DNA from: Pseudarthrobacter sp. NS4
Lineage (GTDB): Bacteria; Actinomycetota; Actinomycetes; Actinomycetales; Micrococcaceae
DNA length: 64,000 bases
NCBI RefSeq assembly: GCF_024758005.1
Contig: NZ_CP103288.1
Span: 248,001 to 312,000, forward strand
Direction of reading: 5' to 3'
A program made the translations under genes and the position numbers. The notes under the pieces were generated by a model. The model made no database searches. It had not been told where the DNA came from and saw only the letters and a program-made list of their open reading frames with translations. Shown one piece after another: positions 43,521 to 51,779 of the stretch (position 1 is its first letter; every line of letters starts with the position of its first letter).

Positions 43521-43613
43521 CTTCGGATGCTATCCCCGTCACCGCAGACCACTCCACTGCGGCCGACACACCACTTAACGTCCGCCGCCTGAAAATGCCT
43601 GAAAAACTGCCGC

Positions 43614-44225
43614 CTAGGACTGCTCGGCCGGAATTCCTGCTGCCCGCTCCGCAGCAGCGAGGGAGGCGGCCAGGCGGGCGACGGCTTCGGGGTAGCCCTG
43701 GTGGGGATCATTGCGCAGCTGGTCTGCCGCCCGCATCGCCTTGATGAGGGCCGACGTCTCCGGAAGCCGGACGTCCGTCAGGGAGGGGTAGTCGATGCTG
43801 CAGGCCGGATCAAGCTCATAGCGGCGCCACCGGGCAATCAGCTCATCATGCTGGGCCCGCGCTGCCACATGGGCGGACTCCAGCGCCTGGTAGTCACTCC
43901 GGGCGGCACGCCGCGCCAGATACTTGGGGGTGCCCCGGTAGGCAGCAACCCCGGCAGCCACCCCCGCCCCGCCCAAAAACAGGCCCGTCCACGGCGAAAT
44001 CAGGGTGGGGATCAGCAGGGCAGGAACGGCAACGGCTGATCCCAGGAAGAGGTCCCAAAACAGCTGGTCCGAGCGTTCACTCCCGCTGTCCCCGCCGGCC
44101 AGGGCGCGGCGCCGCACCACAAAGACCGTCGCGGCCACGCTGGCAACCAGTATGGGGCCGCAGAGTATCAGGGCCCAAACTCCCTGGACCAGTCCCTCGA
44201 ACAGTGCTTCCCCCATGGCCGACAC
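43614..44225 (-). CDS. Hypothetical membrane protein
   Basis: 203 residues; an ATG at 44216 would shorten it by 3. Hydrophobic segments at about 10-34 (WALILCGPILVASVAATVFV) and 58-95 (two helices) are followed by a soluble helical C-terminal half rich in Ala and Arg (AARAQHDELIARWRRYELDP). Not recognised. Possibly grouped with the 42918 gene. Confidence 0.65.
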   Translation of the reverse strand: MSAMGEALFEGLVQGVWALILCGPILVASVAATVFVVRRRALAGGDSGSERSDQLFWDLFLGSAVAVPALLIPTLISPWTGLFLGGAGVAAGVAAYRGTPKYLARRAARSDYQALESAHVAARAQHDELIARWRRYELDPACSIDYPSLTDVRLPETSALIKAMRAADQLRNDPHQGYPEAVARLAASLAAAERAAGIPAEQS

Positions 44226-44316
44226 CCCACCTCCTGCGCATGCCCGGCCCGCGGATTTCCCGGGCTGTTATTCCATTGCACCCTGTTCGGGAACCGGGGT
44301 CAATGGCCCGGGCAGG

Positions 44317-45207
44317 TCAGCCTGAGCAGTCCTGCGGGATGTGCGGCAGCCCGCGTTTCATCGGTCCCCTGGCGCCCAGAAGCGGCTGGAGCCACGCAGG
44401 GCCGCTGACTGAGTCCAGCCACCCCCGCGCCCGTCCCGGATCATCCGCAGTTCCACCCGCCGCCAGCAACTCCAGCCCCCGGCAAACATCCTCAAAGGAG
44501 CCCAACGGCCAGACGTGAACATCTATGTTGCTGCTGCGCAAGCCCGCGACATGCAGCCGGGACAGGTTTTCGAACCCGGAGTACAAAGTGGTGGCACCGG
44601 TGCGGGCCAATGTTGCCGTGAGTTCTTCCTGCTGCTCAGCGGTGCCAGGAAAAGCGCTGATGATAAGGCCGCGGGGAACATCCGGCAGGTGCTGCTGCAG
44701 CCGGAACAAAGCTTCGGGCAGGAAGCTGCTGAACCTGATCCGCGGCAGCCAGCCAGGACGCCTGAACAACAGGTCGGCGATGCCCGGAACGGCGGCGGGA
44801 TCTTTGATCTCCATCTGGAGCCGTACTTCGACCATATCCAGCACATCGGCAAGAGTAAGGACCGGCTGCCCGGAGGCCAGGGGGACTGAACGGACCTGTG
44901 CCAGTGATAACTGGTTGAGAGGCACATCCCCGAGAGGGTGTTTGCCGGCCGCGAGGCGGCCGAGGGTGGGGTCGTGAACGACGACGGGAACGGCGTCAGC
45001 TGTTATTCGGACATCCAGTTCGATTTCGTCGGCATGGCAGGCCGCCAGATGGAACGACAATGCGCTGTTCTCGGGCGCCAGGGTCATCGCTCCACGGTGG
45101 CCCGAAATAACGAAGGCACCTGGCCATTCCTCGCCATAGGAACTGGTAATTGAATCAAATTGAACGTTCTGCTCTTGCACAGCGGAAAGGACTTCGTTGC
45201 TGGTCAC
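44317..45207 (-). CDS. Glycerophosphodiester phosphodiesterase
   Basis: 296 residues. GDPD/UgpQ-type TIM barrel that hydrolyses glycerophosphodiesters to glycerol-3-phosphate and alcohol. Seen: GHRGAMTLAPENSALSF with the catalytic His-Arg and Glu-Asn, DEIELDVRITADAVPVVVHD with the metal ligands, and the late LQMEIKD lysine motif. No signal peptide is seen, so probably cytoplasmic. Confidence 0.9.
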   Translation of the reverse strand: MTSNEVLSAVQEQNVQFDSITSSYGEEWPGAFVISGHRGAMTLAPENSALSFHLAACHADEIELDVRITADAVPVVVHDPTLGRLAAGKHPLGDVPLNQLSLAQVRSVPLASGQPVLTLADVLDMVEVRLQMEIKDPAAVPGIADLLFRRPGWLPRIRFSSFLPEALFRLQQHLPDVPRGLIISAFPGTAEQQEELTATLARTGATTLYSGFENLSRLHVAGLRSSNIDVHVWPLGSFEDVCRGLELLAAGGTADDPGRARGWLDSVSGPAWLQPLLGARGPMKRGLPHIPQDCSG

Positions 45208-45314
45208 CAGTCGAAACTATTGGAGCAAAGCCAACAGCGGGGCGCCTTCCACTTAACCGGAATACAACGGCGCCCTAAGTCCTTCTGCCGGCCTTCCCGC
45301 GTACCCTAGGCACC

Positions 45315-45695
45315 ATGAGACTCAAAATGTGCAGCATCCACGTCAAGGACCCCGCCGCTGCCCACGCCTTCTACACCGGCACCCTGGGCTTCGAAACCCT
45401 GATGGCCATGCCCGAGTACAACCTGTTCATCATCAAGGATCCGGGCGCCGGCGACGGCTCGGTTGGCCTGCTCCTGGAACCCACCGACAACCCGATCGGC
45501 GCCAACTACATGAATGCGCTGCACGACGCCGGGATGCCGGCCATCGTCTTCGGCGTCCCGGACGTGCGGGCGGAGTACGACCGGCTGGTGAACGCGGGCG
45601 TGGTGTTCAAGGGAGAACCGGCCGAGGACCCCTCAGGCATCAGCGCCGTGTTCGACGACGGCTGCGGCAACTTCGTCCAGCTGCACCAGGACTGA
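45315..45695 (+). CDS. VOC (glyoxalase/bleomycin-resistance) family protein
   Basis: 126 residues: a single vicinal-oxygen-chelate domain with two beta-alpha-beta-beta-beta units. SIHVKDPAAAHAFYTGTLGF starts the first unit, and GISAVFDDGCGNFVQLHQD ends the second with a metal-ligand Glu/Gln position. Substrate unknown. A hairpin terminator follows at 45708. Confidence 0.88.
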   Translation: MRLKMCSIHVKDPAAAHAFYTGTLGFETLMAMPEYNLFIIKDPGAGDGSVGLLLEPTDNPIGANYMNALHDAGMPAIVFGVPDVRAEYDRLVNAGVVFKGEPAEDPSGISAVFDDGCGNFVQLHQD

Positions 45696-45707
45696 CCTCT
45701 TAAGCGC

Positions 45708-45763
45708 CAGAGGCTCGTCCGCGGGTGCTGACCCTGGGGGCCGGATCCGCGAACAAGCCTCTG
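45708..45763. terminator. Bidirectional hairpin terminator
   Basis: CAGAGGCTCGTCCGCGG (45708-45724) pairs with CCGCGAACAAGCCTCTG (45747-45763); the two mismatches become G-U pairs on the minus strand. It lies between the convergent VOC and DUF5997 genes, so it probably ends both transcripts. Confidence 0.6.
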
Positions 45764-45779
45764 ACTTGAGTCGGTCAGC

Positions 45780-46184
45780 CTACTCAGCCCTGGCGCGGGC
45801 CTTCTTCGCTTCCTTCTTGGCTGCTTCTTCCTTCACGCGCTGGGCTTCGGCACGCACGGCGGCATGCGTGGCGCGTTCGGTGACCAGCCACTGCGGGGGA
45901 GCCTGGAGCAGCGCGGTGATTTCCGCCGTCGTCAGCGCCTCTTCAACCCCGCCGCGGGCGAGGCCGCTGATGGAAACGTTCAGCTTCTGCGCCACCACGG
46001 GGCGGGGGTGCGGCCCGTTGCGGCGGAGCTCGGCGAGCCATTCCGGCGGGTTGGCCTGGAGCTCGGCGAATTCGGCCCGGGTGATGCTTGATTCCTGGAA
46101 CTCCTGGGGCGTTGCGGGCAGGTAGATGCCAAGTTTCTTGGCAACGGTGGCCGGCTTCATGGACTGGGAGTTTGCAGAGGTCAT
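45780..46184 (-). CDS. DUF5997 family protein
   Basis: 134 residues beginning MTSANSQSMKPATVAKKLGI and YLPATPQEFQESSITRAEFA, which is the DUF5997 pattern I remember from Micrococcales. The C-terminal tail is Lys/Ala-rich (KEEAAKKEAKKARARAE), possibly nucleic-acid binding. Function unknown. It is divergent from the next gene, a LysR-substrate-domain protein, across 37 bp, a pair often kept together in these genomes. Confidence 0.85.
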   Translation of the reverse strand: MTSANSQSMKPATVAKKLGIYLPATPQEFQESSITRAEFAELQANPPEWLAELRRNGPHPRPVVAQKLNVSISGLARGGVEEALTTAEITALLQAPPQWLVTERATHAAVRAEAQRVKEEAAKKEAKKARARAE

Positions 46185-46221
46185 GCTTCAAGGGTATCCG
46201 GGCGGACGGTACTGTGAAGAC

Positions 46222-46980
46222 GTGCCCTCCGACAACACCTCCCCGCCTGACGCTCCCGCCGAACATGATGTCCCGGCTGAGCAGGCCGTGCCCCAGACGC
46301 TCCGCATTGCCTACGTGCCTGGGGTGACGCCAGGCAAATGGATCCGCCGGTGGGAGGAGCGGATGCCGGATATTCCGCTGGAGGCGTTTATGCACGACGG
46401 CGGTGCGGGGGTTGAGGCGGTGCGCGGCGGTTCCGCGGACATGGCCTTTGTTCGTCTGCCCATTGAGCGCGACGGCCTCAGTGTCATTCCACTGTACGGG
46501 GAGCAGCCCGTCGTGGTGGCCCCGAAAGGCCACGAGATTTCAGTATTCGAGGAAGTGGCGCTCGCGGACCTGGAGCAGGAGGCATTCCTTGACGTCTCCG
46601 CGCTGGGCGGTCCGGAAGCTGCCCTCGCGGTGGTTGCCGCCGGCGCCGGACTGGTGATCCTGCCCATGTCCGTGGCCCGCCATTTCAACGTCAAGGACAC
46701 TGTTGCGCGCCGGCTCACCGGCGCACCCGGAACGGAAATTGCCCTGGTGTGGCCCGCGGATTCAACCAACGAGGTTCTTGAGGAGTTCATCGGGATCGTC
46801 CGGGGGCGCACCGCCCAAAGCTCGCGGCAACCATCAGCGCAGCCCGCGAAGGTGAAGAAGGAGCCCAAGCCGGACCGGCGCGGCAGCGGGACCAGGAAGG
46901 CGCCAAAGGTGGCCCAGCGGTATGCGCCCAACCCGGACAAGGGCCGCGGCAAGGGCTCACGCAAAAAGGGCAAACGCTAG
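46222..46980 (+). CDS. LysR substrate-binding-domain protein without HTH
   Basis: 252 residues from GTG 46222; an earlier in-frame start would run into the DUF5997 gene. Seen: LRIAYVPGVTPGKWIRRWEE, RGGSADMAFVRLPIERDGLS and GAGLVILPMSVARHF, the periplasmic-binding-like fold of LysR effector domains. There is no DNA-binding domain, and the C-terminal tail is basic (GKGSRKKGKR). It may act as a sensor or carrier with DUF5997 (inference). Confidence 0.85.
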   Translation: MPSDNTSPPDAPAEHDVPAEQAVPQTLRIAYVPGVTPGKWIRRWEERMPDIPLEAFMHDGGAGVEAVRGGSADMAFVRLPIERDGLSVIPLYGEQPVVVAPKGHEISVFEEVALADLEQEAFLDVSALGGPEAALAVVAAGAGLVILPMSVARHFNVKDTVARRLTGAPGTEIALVWPADSTNEVLEEFIGIVRGRTAQSSRQPSAQPAKVKKEPKPDRRGSGTRKAPKVAQRYAPNPDKGRGKGSRKKGKR

Positions 46981-46992
46981 CTGAACCTGACA

Positions 46993-47025
46993 ACAGGCCG
47001 GCTCCCGGATGGGGAGCCGGCCTGT
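46993..47025 (+). terminator. Strong hairpin terminator
   Basis: ACAGGCCGGCTCCC pairs with GGGGAGCCGGCCTGT around GGAT, about 12 bp after the LysR-domain gene. The stem is long and GC-rich. It also faces the convergent DUF3618 gene. Confidence 0.85.
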
Positions 47026-47047
47026 CACGTCTGGTTAGGCCACCGTA

Positions 47048-47743
47048 TTAGGTGTTTTGGACGTTGGTTTTGGCGTCGGTGGCGCGGTCCTTGACGTCGG
47101 TGGCGGCGTGTTGGCCTTCGGCTTTGACGTTTTGGGCTGCGTCGGTGGCGGTGGCTTTGACGTTGTCCATGGCTTCCTGGGCAGGTTCCTTGAGGTCCTG
47201 GACCATGTCCTTGGCGGCGTCGGTGACCTGGGTGGCCAGGGGCTGCGCGGCGGTTTTGAGCTGGTCGGCCGCTTCGCGCTCCTTCTGGCTTGGCGGGATC
47301 AGGGACGAGACGAGCATCCCGGCGCCGAACGCGATCAGGCCTGCGGCCAGGGGGTTGCCCTGGGTTCTGGCTTTGACCTGGTCCGGTGCCTGGGAGATCG
47401 CGGTCCCGGCGTCGGAGAGTTTGGCCGCGGCGTTGTCCTTGGCCCCGTGCAGGCTGTCACCGGCGGAGTGCATGGCGCCACCGGTGCTGCTGGTGCCCGA
47501 CGAGACCTTCTCCTGGACAGTGGAAACCTTGTCTCCGACTGTGGACGTGGCGGAATCGGCTGCTCCCATTACCTTCTCCTTGACTCCTGCGACGGCGTCC
47601 TTGACGCTGCCCTTGACCTTGTCGGTTTGCCGCTGGACGACATTGGCTGGGGTGACCTTGTCCGCGACGGCGTCCACGTTGGTGCCCAGGCGTGCTCGGG
47701 TGGCTTCAATATCTGAACGGATTGCGTCCGGGTTATCGCTCAT
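47048..47743 (-). CDS. DUF3618-domain protein
   Basis: 231 residues. The N-terminus DAIRSDIEATRARLGTNVDA is the DUF3618 core (about 5-50), followed by a long Ala/Lys/Asp-rich region with LEA-like repeats, one hydrophobic stretch (AAGLIAFGAGMLVSSLI, about 130-150) and a soluble C-terminal tail. Last gene of a three-gene envelope/stress operon; its start overlaps the Holin-X gene stop by ATGA. Probably a membrane-associated desiccation- or osmo-stress protein (inference). Confidence 0.85.
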   Translation of the reverse strand: MSDNPDAIRSDIEATRARLGTNVDAVADKVTPANVVQRQTDKVKGSVKDAVAGVKEKVMGAADSATSTVGDKVSTVQEKVSSGTSSTGGAMHSAGDSLHGAKDNAAAKLSDAGTAISQAPDQVKARTQGNPLAAGLIAFGAGMLVSSLIPPSQKEREAADQLKTAAQPLATQVTDAAKDMVQDLKEPAQEAMDNVKATATDAAQNVKAEGQHAATDVKDRATDAKTNVQNT

Positions 47744-48171
47744 CGGTTTACCTCACCTGGTTTTAGGGTTGGGGGGATCTCGGAAAGTGTTTCGCCGGTC
47801 TGGGGCATGCCCTGGATCTGCTTGAGTTTCTTGCGGCCGATCGCTGCCAGGACGGCGGCGATGATGCCCCAGATCACGGCGACGATCACGGCAGCCCAGC
47901 CCAGCGGCATCAGGGCGCCCAGGGCGAACATCAGCGCCAGGGACAGGAAGACCAGAACGAAGTGCCCGGCCACCCCGGCGCCGGCGAGCATGCCCGCGCC
48001 CTTGCCTGCCTTCGTGGCGGACTGCTTGGCCTCTGCCTTGGCCAGCTCCAATTCCTGGCGCATCAGCGTGGACAGGTCCCGGGTCACATCACCCAGCAAC
48101 TCACCCAACGAGGCGTTATCGGCCTTCACATGCGCTTCACTCGGAGGAGGCTCCGGAATCTGGCTGCTCAC
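47740..48171 (-). CDS. Holin-X / DUF1469-type membrane protein
   Basis: 143 residues with a cytosolic N-terminus (SLGELLGDVTRDLSTLMRQE) and two membrane helices (about 60-84 and 88-112, AVIVAVIWGIIAAVLAAIGR). It belongs to the actinobacterial Holin-X / phage-holin superfamily III relatives that occur beside DUF3618 genes. It is overlapped by ATGA on both sides. Not a phage gene here. Confidence 0.88.
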   Translation of the reverse strand: MSSQIPEPPPSEAHVKADNASLGELLGDVTRDLSTLMRQELELAKAEAKQSATKAGKGAGMLAGAGVAGHFVLVFLSLALMFALGALMPLGWAAVIVAVIWGIIAAVLAAIGRKKLKQIQGMPQTGETLSEIPPTLKPGEVNR

Positions 48172-49025
48172 AGCTGGCGTCCTTCCGTCGACCGGTAAGT
48201 GCCGTCCGCAGCGTGGTAGCTGCCGTCCTCATCGCGGTAGGGGTCATCCTCGAACCTGAGCGGGGAGTCCTCCGCGGTTCCCGACGGCAGCGTTGAGGTG
48301 GATACGGGTGCACGTGTGCCCACCACCGGCTCATCGAAGAGATCGTCAGTGCCTGCGGCATAGACGGTCTCCTGGCGGAGGGGCGCAACCGGCTGGGGCT
48401 GCGCCACGCGCTGCGACGGCGCGGCCTGCACTGCATTCTGCGACTGAGTGGCGCCGGCGGTGAGGCCGCGGGTGAGGCGGCCTGCCAGGACGCCTGCGCC
48501 TGCTGCCAGCAGCAGGAAGGTGCCGGGACGGTTGCGGGCGAACCTCTGGACTTCACCGAGCAGGTCGCCCGGTTCCTTGTTCTCGAGCCATGAAGCCACG
48601 GATTCGCTGCGCTGGGCAGCCTGCCGGATGAGGTCGCTGGCCATGCCCTGCTGGTCCGGTGCGTCCGCCATGCTCTGCAGCTGGCTGGAGATGGTCCGGA
48701 TACCCTCGGCGGCCTTCTGCTGCTGGGTACCGGCCTGGCTGCTCAGTCCCGACTTTGCCTGGCCAAGGAGGTCCTGTGCGCTGGACTTCGCCTCGGAGGC
48801 AACGTTGGCTGCCTCTTCCTTGGCAGTCTGGGCTACATTCTGGGCTGCCGATGCGGCCTGGCCGGCCACGTTCGAGGCCTCTTCCTTAGCCGCCTGGCTC
48901 TTGGACGTTCCGGAGGAGTCCGGGGCGGGGGCGGTGGTGAAGCTGTCTTCAGTTCCTACCTCTGATGCGCCATACGGGTTGGTCACAGGGGTAGTGGGCG
49001 TCTGGGGCCATTGGTTCTCTGTCAT
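48168..49025 (-). CDS. Ala/Gln-rich membrane-associated stress protein
   Basis: 285 residues from ATG 49025, chosen because AGGAAAGAGAG precedes it. The N-terminal third has LEA/apolipophorin-like repeats (AASAAQNVAQTAKEEAANVA), and a hydrophobic segment FLLLAAGAGVLAGRLTRGL occurs at about 175-195. The C-terminus has the repeated YRxxDGSYHAADGTY pattern. First gene of the operon, with a palindrome of the MarR-box type 54 bp upstream. Confidence 0.8.
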   Translation of the reverse strand: MTENQWPQTPTTPVTNPYGASEVGTEDSFTTAPAPDSSGTSKSQAAKEEASNVAGQAASAAQNVAQTAKEEAANVASEAKSSAQDLLGQAKSGLSSQAGTQQQKAAEGIRTISSQLQSMADAPDQQGMASDLIRQAAQRSESVASWLENKEPGDLLGEVQRFARNRPGTFLLLAAGAGVLAGRLTRGLTAGATQSQNAVQAAPSQRVAQPQPVAPLRQETVYAAGTDDLFDEPVVGTRAPVSTSTLPSGTAEDSPLRFEDDPYRDEDGSYHAADGTYRSTEGRQL

Positions 49026-49078
49026 CGGGCTCTCTTTCCTCAAGGGCTGGCTGGCGATCAAGAACCAGCAGTGCTGGG

Positions 49079-49098
49079 TTAGTAAGCAAGGTTACTAA
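49079..49098. promoter_or_regulatory. MarR-box-like palindrome upstream of the stress operon
   Basis: TTAGTAAGCAAGGTTACTAA, with perfect TTAGTAA / TTACTAA arms; 18 of 20 match the idealised TTAGTAAGCATGCTTACTAA. It lies 54 bp upstream of the 48168 operon start (49025, minus). A further AGTAAGC-TACTT half-palindrome is at 49183. Confidence 0.7.
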
Positions 49099-49204
49099 TT
49101 AGATACTAAGCACACTTCCCTTTTGATGCGCAAGGGGCGCTGGTGATGTCAGCCCAGTTCAAGGCGTGTTTGGGCGGCCCATAGTAAGCCTACTTGCGAA
49201 TATG

Positions 49205-49224
49205 ATGCTAAGCATGCTTATTGT
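49205..49224. promoter_or_regulatory. MarR-box-like palindrome upstream of marR
   Basis: ATGCTAAGCATGCTTATTGT keeps the central 12-bp palindrome TAAGCATGCTTA, identical to that at 42269-42280, and 14 of 20 positions of the idealised site. It is 61 bp before the MarR ATG, consistent with autoregulation. Confidence 0.65.
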
Positions 49225-49284
49225 AGGAAGGTAGCGACGCAGGGCGACCCCCGCACTTTGCCACCTACAGGAAGGCCTCGGCCG

Positions 49285-49845
49285 ATGACCAGCAATCTCG
49301 ATCCGGACGCCCGGAGCAGTTACCGCCTGATCACTCTGGCGGCACGTCTGGTCCAGCGGCGCCAGGACGACGCGTTGGCGCACTTGGGCCTGACCCGCGC
49401 TGCCGTCATAGCCCTCGAAGGGCTGGCTGCCGGACCGCTCAATCAGGAGCAGCTGGCGGAAGCCATCCGCGTTCAGAGCCAGACATTGGGCCGGGTACTC
49501 ACACGACTCGAAGCTTCGGGGCACCTCACCAGGACGCGGCATGCCGCAGACCGCCGGCAGTTGAAAGTGGAACTGACGGAAGCCGGGCATGCTGCCCTCC
49601 AGGCCGCCCGGGAGGCTGAAATCAACGCCTATCCGGACGATCCGGGCATCGCCTGGAAAGTGCTTAGGGAAGAGTTGGCAAAATTTGTTAAGGCCCTGCC
49701 CGCCGGCCACGATCCCGAAGTGGTCCCGTTCGTTGCCCCCGAGCACCGCTCGGTCCGGCGTCAGCACACCGGGCATAGCGGTCGCAGCGGCGGCCGGCGC
49801 GGAATGGACCAGCATCCGGATTGGGACCAGGACTCACAGTCCTGA
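49285..49845 (+). CDS. MarR-family transcriptional regulator
   Basis: 186 residues from ATG 49285 behind AGGAAGG. Winged-helix MarR fold: LGLTRAAVIALEGLAAGPLN, QEQLAEAIRVQSQTLGRVLT, and LEASGHLTRTRHAADRRQLK with the wing DRR. A His/Ser/Arg-rich C-terminal tail is unusual. Its own promoter and those of the neighbouring stress genes share a palindrome, making it the best candidate for the regulator of those genes. Confidence 0.9.
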   Translation: MTSNLDPDARSSYRLITLAARLVQRRQDDALAHLGLTRAAVIALEGLAAGPLNQEQLAEAIRVQSQTLGRVLTRLEASGHLTRTRHAADRRQLKVELTEAGHAALQAAREAEINAYPDDPGIAWKVLREELAKFVKALPAGHDPEVVPFVAPEHRSVRRQHTGHSGRSGGRRGMDQHPDWDQDSQS

Positions 49846-49939
49846 TCCCGGCAGTGGGCGGTTGTTGGTTGCCGAAACCCGGCTTCGACAACTCAACCAC
49901 CTATTCGGCGAGGCCAGTCCTGGCCTCCGGCGGCACTTT

Positions 49940-51079
49940 CTACGACGACGCCGGCGCGGCCGGACCTGTTGACCAGCGGAGCAGGGCGGCAACATCCACG
50001 CCCTCGGGCAGGACGGGGCCGGGAACCAGAAGAACCCGCGCATCGGTCAGGGCGGCCGCACGCAACAGCGCTGCGGGAGCGGGAACCTTTCCCAGGACGT
50101 TTGCCGCCAGGGATTCCTCCTCAGCGGTGGCGATCCACGGCTCGGCGTCGAGGGCCAGCAACGTCCGCTCGGACAGGGCCTGATCATTGAAGATCAGCAC
50201 CTCCACCTGTGCCTGCTGCAGCGCATGCACCACGGCGCCGACCCCGGTGGTTGACTCCGGGTTGGCCTGGCCCTCCTGCATTGCCAGCCGGTCCATGATT
50301 TCCTGCTGCTCTGCAGCCCAGACCTCGGCGACCCGCTGGTTGACCTGGTCATTGAGGAGGGAATCGTCGGCACCGCCCGTATGGGTGTGGGAGTCAACCA
50401 CTGACACCAGGGGCTGGGTGGCCTTGGCGAGCTGCTCCTGGACCAAGCCGCGGGCCCGGACGTCGCCGGCCAGAACCACCAGCCGGGCGCCGCTGTCGGC
50501 GACGAGCCTGTCAATCTCGCCGGCCACCTCGTCGGCGTTCCGGCGCCAAACGTCCTCGGTGTGGTGCTGGAACCGGAGGTGGGCCCAGCCCCCGCCCTGG
50601 AACTTGCTCACATGCCCGGTTTCGCCCTGGACCTCCTGGGTGCTCTCAGGTGCTCCGGCACCTGCCCGATACAACCGGATTTCCCCGTGCTCCCGGCTTA
50701 CTTCGGCAACGATGTAGGGGAATTCTTCCGGCCGGTGCTTCACCAGCGGCAACAGATCGGGAACCGGGTCCACCGACAGCCGCTCCGGGAGGACCCGCTC
50801 ACCCGGCAGGACCTCGTTGATTTCAGTTTTGCCTTGATGGACCAGGACGAACCTCGCGACTGGAGCGGGGACTCCTGGCTCCGGCTGCAGTGCCTGCTCC
50901 AACGCTTCAAGGTCTGCGGCAGCTGCTCCCTGGGGCTCCAGCCGGGTGCGGGCGTTGCCGGGCCAGGCGTCCCCGGCCTCCAGCGTGTCCACCGTCCCGG
51001 TTCCCGCGTCTACGTACGCTGTGCACCAGGGGCCGGGCAGCCGGTAGAGGTCCGCGTATTCCTTCAGGCTGCCGGTCAC
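49940..51079 (-). CDS. Vms1/Ankzf1-family (bacterial eRF1-like) protein
   Basis: 379 residues. Seen: VARFVLVHQGKTEINEVLPG, HHTEDVWRRNADEVAGEIDR and ARLVVLAGDVRARGLVQEQL, matching the actinobacterial baeRF / Rv2629-like family related to the Vms1/ANKZF1 peptidyl-tRNA hydrolase domain. A role in ribosome rescue under stress is inferred from the family. Its start overlaps the upstream small gene by ATGA. Confidence 0.85.
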   Translation of the reverse strand: MTGSLKEYADLYRLPGPWCTAYVDAGTGTVDTLEAGDAWPGNARTRLEPQGAAAADLEALEQALQPEPGVPAPVARFVLVHQGKTEINEVLPGERVLPERLSVDPVPDLLPLVKHRPEEFPYIVAEVSREHGEIRLYRAGAGAPESTQEVQGETGHVSKFQGGGWAHLRFQHHTEDVWRRNADEVAGEIDRLVADSGARLVVLAGDVRARGLVQEQLAKATQPLVSVVDSHTHTGGADDSLLNDQVNQRVAEVWAAEQQEIMDRLAMQEGQANPESTTGVGAVVHALQQAQVEVLIFNDQALSERTLLALDAEPWIATAEEESLAANVLGKVPAPAALLRAAALTDARVLLVPGPVLPEGVDVAALLRWSTGPAAPASS

Positions 51080-51294
51080 TGTTCCCCCTCCTCATCGCTG
51101 AGCGGGTCCGGAGCTGCAACCGGGTTGAGGGCCTCCTGCACCTCGGCAGGATCCGTGTCATCCGGGAAGGGCTCCGTTTCACGCCATTCCTCTGCGTGGG
51201 CCGGCTGGTTGCCGTGGACCACGCCCTGGGTTTCGTGCTTCATCTGGTCGTCCAGATTTGAACCGTGCTTCGTATTGCCGCGTTCCGCTGCCAT
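51076..51294 (-). CDS. Small acidic stress protein
   Basis: 72 residues: MAAERGNTKHGSNLDDQMKH, then an acidic end rich in Asp, Glu and Pro. Such proteins (HGSxLDDQMKHET pattern) accompany the baeRF gene in actinobacteria. Function unknown. First gene of a two-gene operon with an ATGA junction. A MarR-box-like site is 22 bp upstream of its start. Confidence 0.7.
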   Translation of the reverse strand: MAAERGNTKHGSNLDDQMKHETQGVVHGNQPAHAEEWRETEPFPDDTDPAEVQEALNPVAAPDPLSDEEGEQ

Positions 51295-51315
51295 GACGAT
51301 CTCCTTTGCGCGTGA

Positions 51316-51336
51316 TTAGTATCACAGGCTTACTAG
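51316..51336. promoter_or_regulatory. Weak MarR-box-like inverted repeat
   Basis: TTAGTATCACAGGCTTACTAG has 5-bp arms TAGTA / TACTA with one extra base in the spacer compared with the other boxes. It sits upstream of the 51076 operon, so the same regulator may bind it, but the match is the poorest of the four. Confidence 0.45.
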
Positions 51337-51399
51337 CTCGTCATTTCACGGTAGCACCAAGAACCAGGCGGCTAAAGGGGTAAATCTTTGGGGCACAAC

Positions 51400-51735
51400 C
51401 TACGCTGAACAGGCGTCCTTCAGGGCCTGGACGGACTCAGCCGGCACCTGGTCCCCGGCCTCCGCAATCTCGCCCAGCGGCGTCGTAATTTCGGACGGGA
51501 CACCGGCAGTCCGTGCCGCCGAGACAAGGCCGCCCAGCACCTGCTTGTCCTCAGCGCTGACCAGGCCGTCCTGGATAACAGCGCAAACCTGCCGGTTCAC
51601 TTCGTCCGCGGCCGCCGTGGCAACCTTCGACACGGCGTCACTGGCTGCATTGCCGGCAGCCTCTTCCACGGCACCGCAGCCGGCAAGCAGCAGCATCAAA
51701 GGGACGGCGGACAGGACGGCGAGGCGGCGTTTCAT
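51400..51735 (-). CDS. Small lipoprotein
   Basis: 111 residues. Signal peptide KRRLAVLSAVPLMLLLAGC with the lipobox LAGC (Cys20) predicts a lipid anchor. The mature part is Ala-rich with a Cys in NRQVCAVIQDGLVSAEDKQV and a terminal Cys. No family recognised. A plausible short envelope gene. Confidence 0.75.
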   Translation of the reverse strand: MKRRLAVLSAVPLMLLLAGCGAVEEAAGNAASDAVSKVATAAADEVNRQVCAVIQDGLVSAEDKQVLGGLVSAARTAGVPSEITTPLGEIAEAGDQVPAESVQALKDACSA

Positions 51736-51779
51736 CTGTCCAGCCTAACCGGTAGCGCCACGCGCCCAACCGCCGCAGC

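Noticed and set aside
47048..49025. Low-complexity Ala/Lys and Gln repeats that might be DNA repeats
   Set aside because: They are protein-level repeats of LEA-like coding sequence, not conserved DNA repeats or a CRISPR array.
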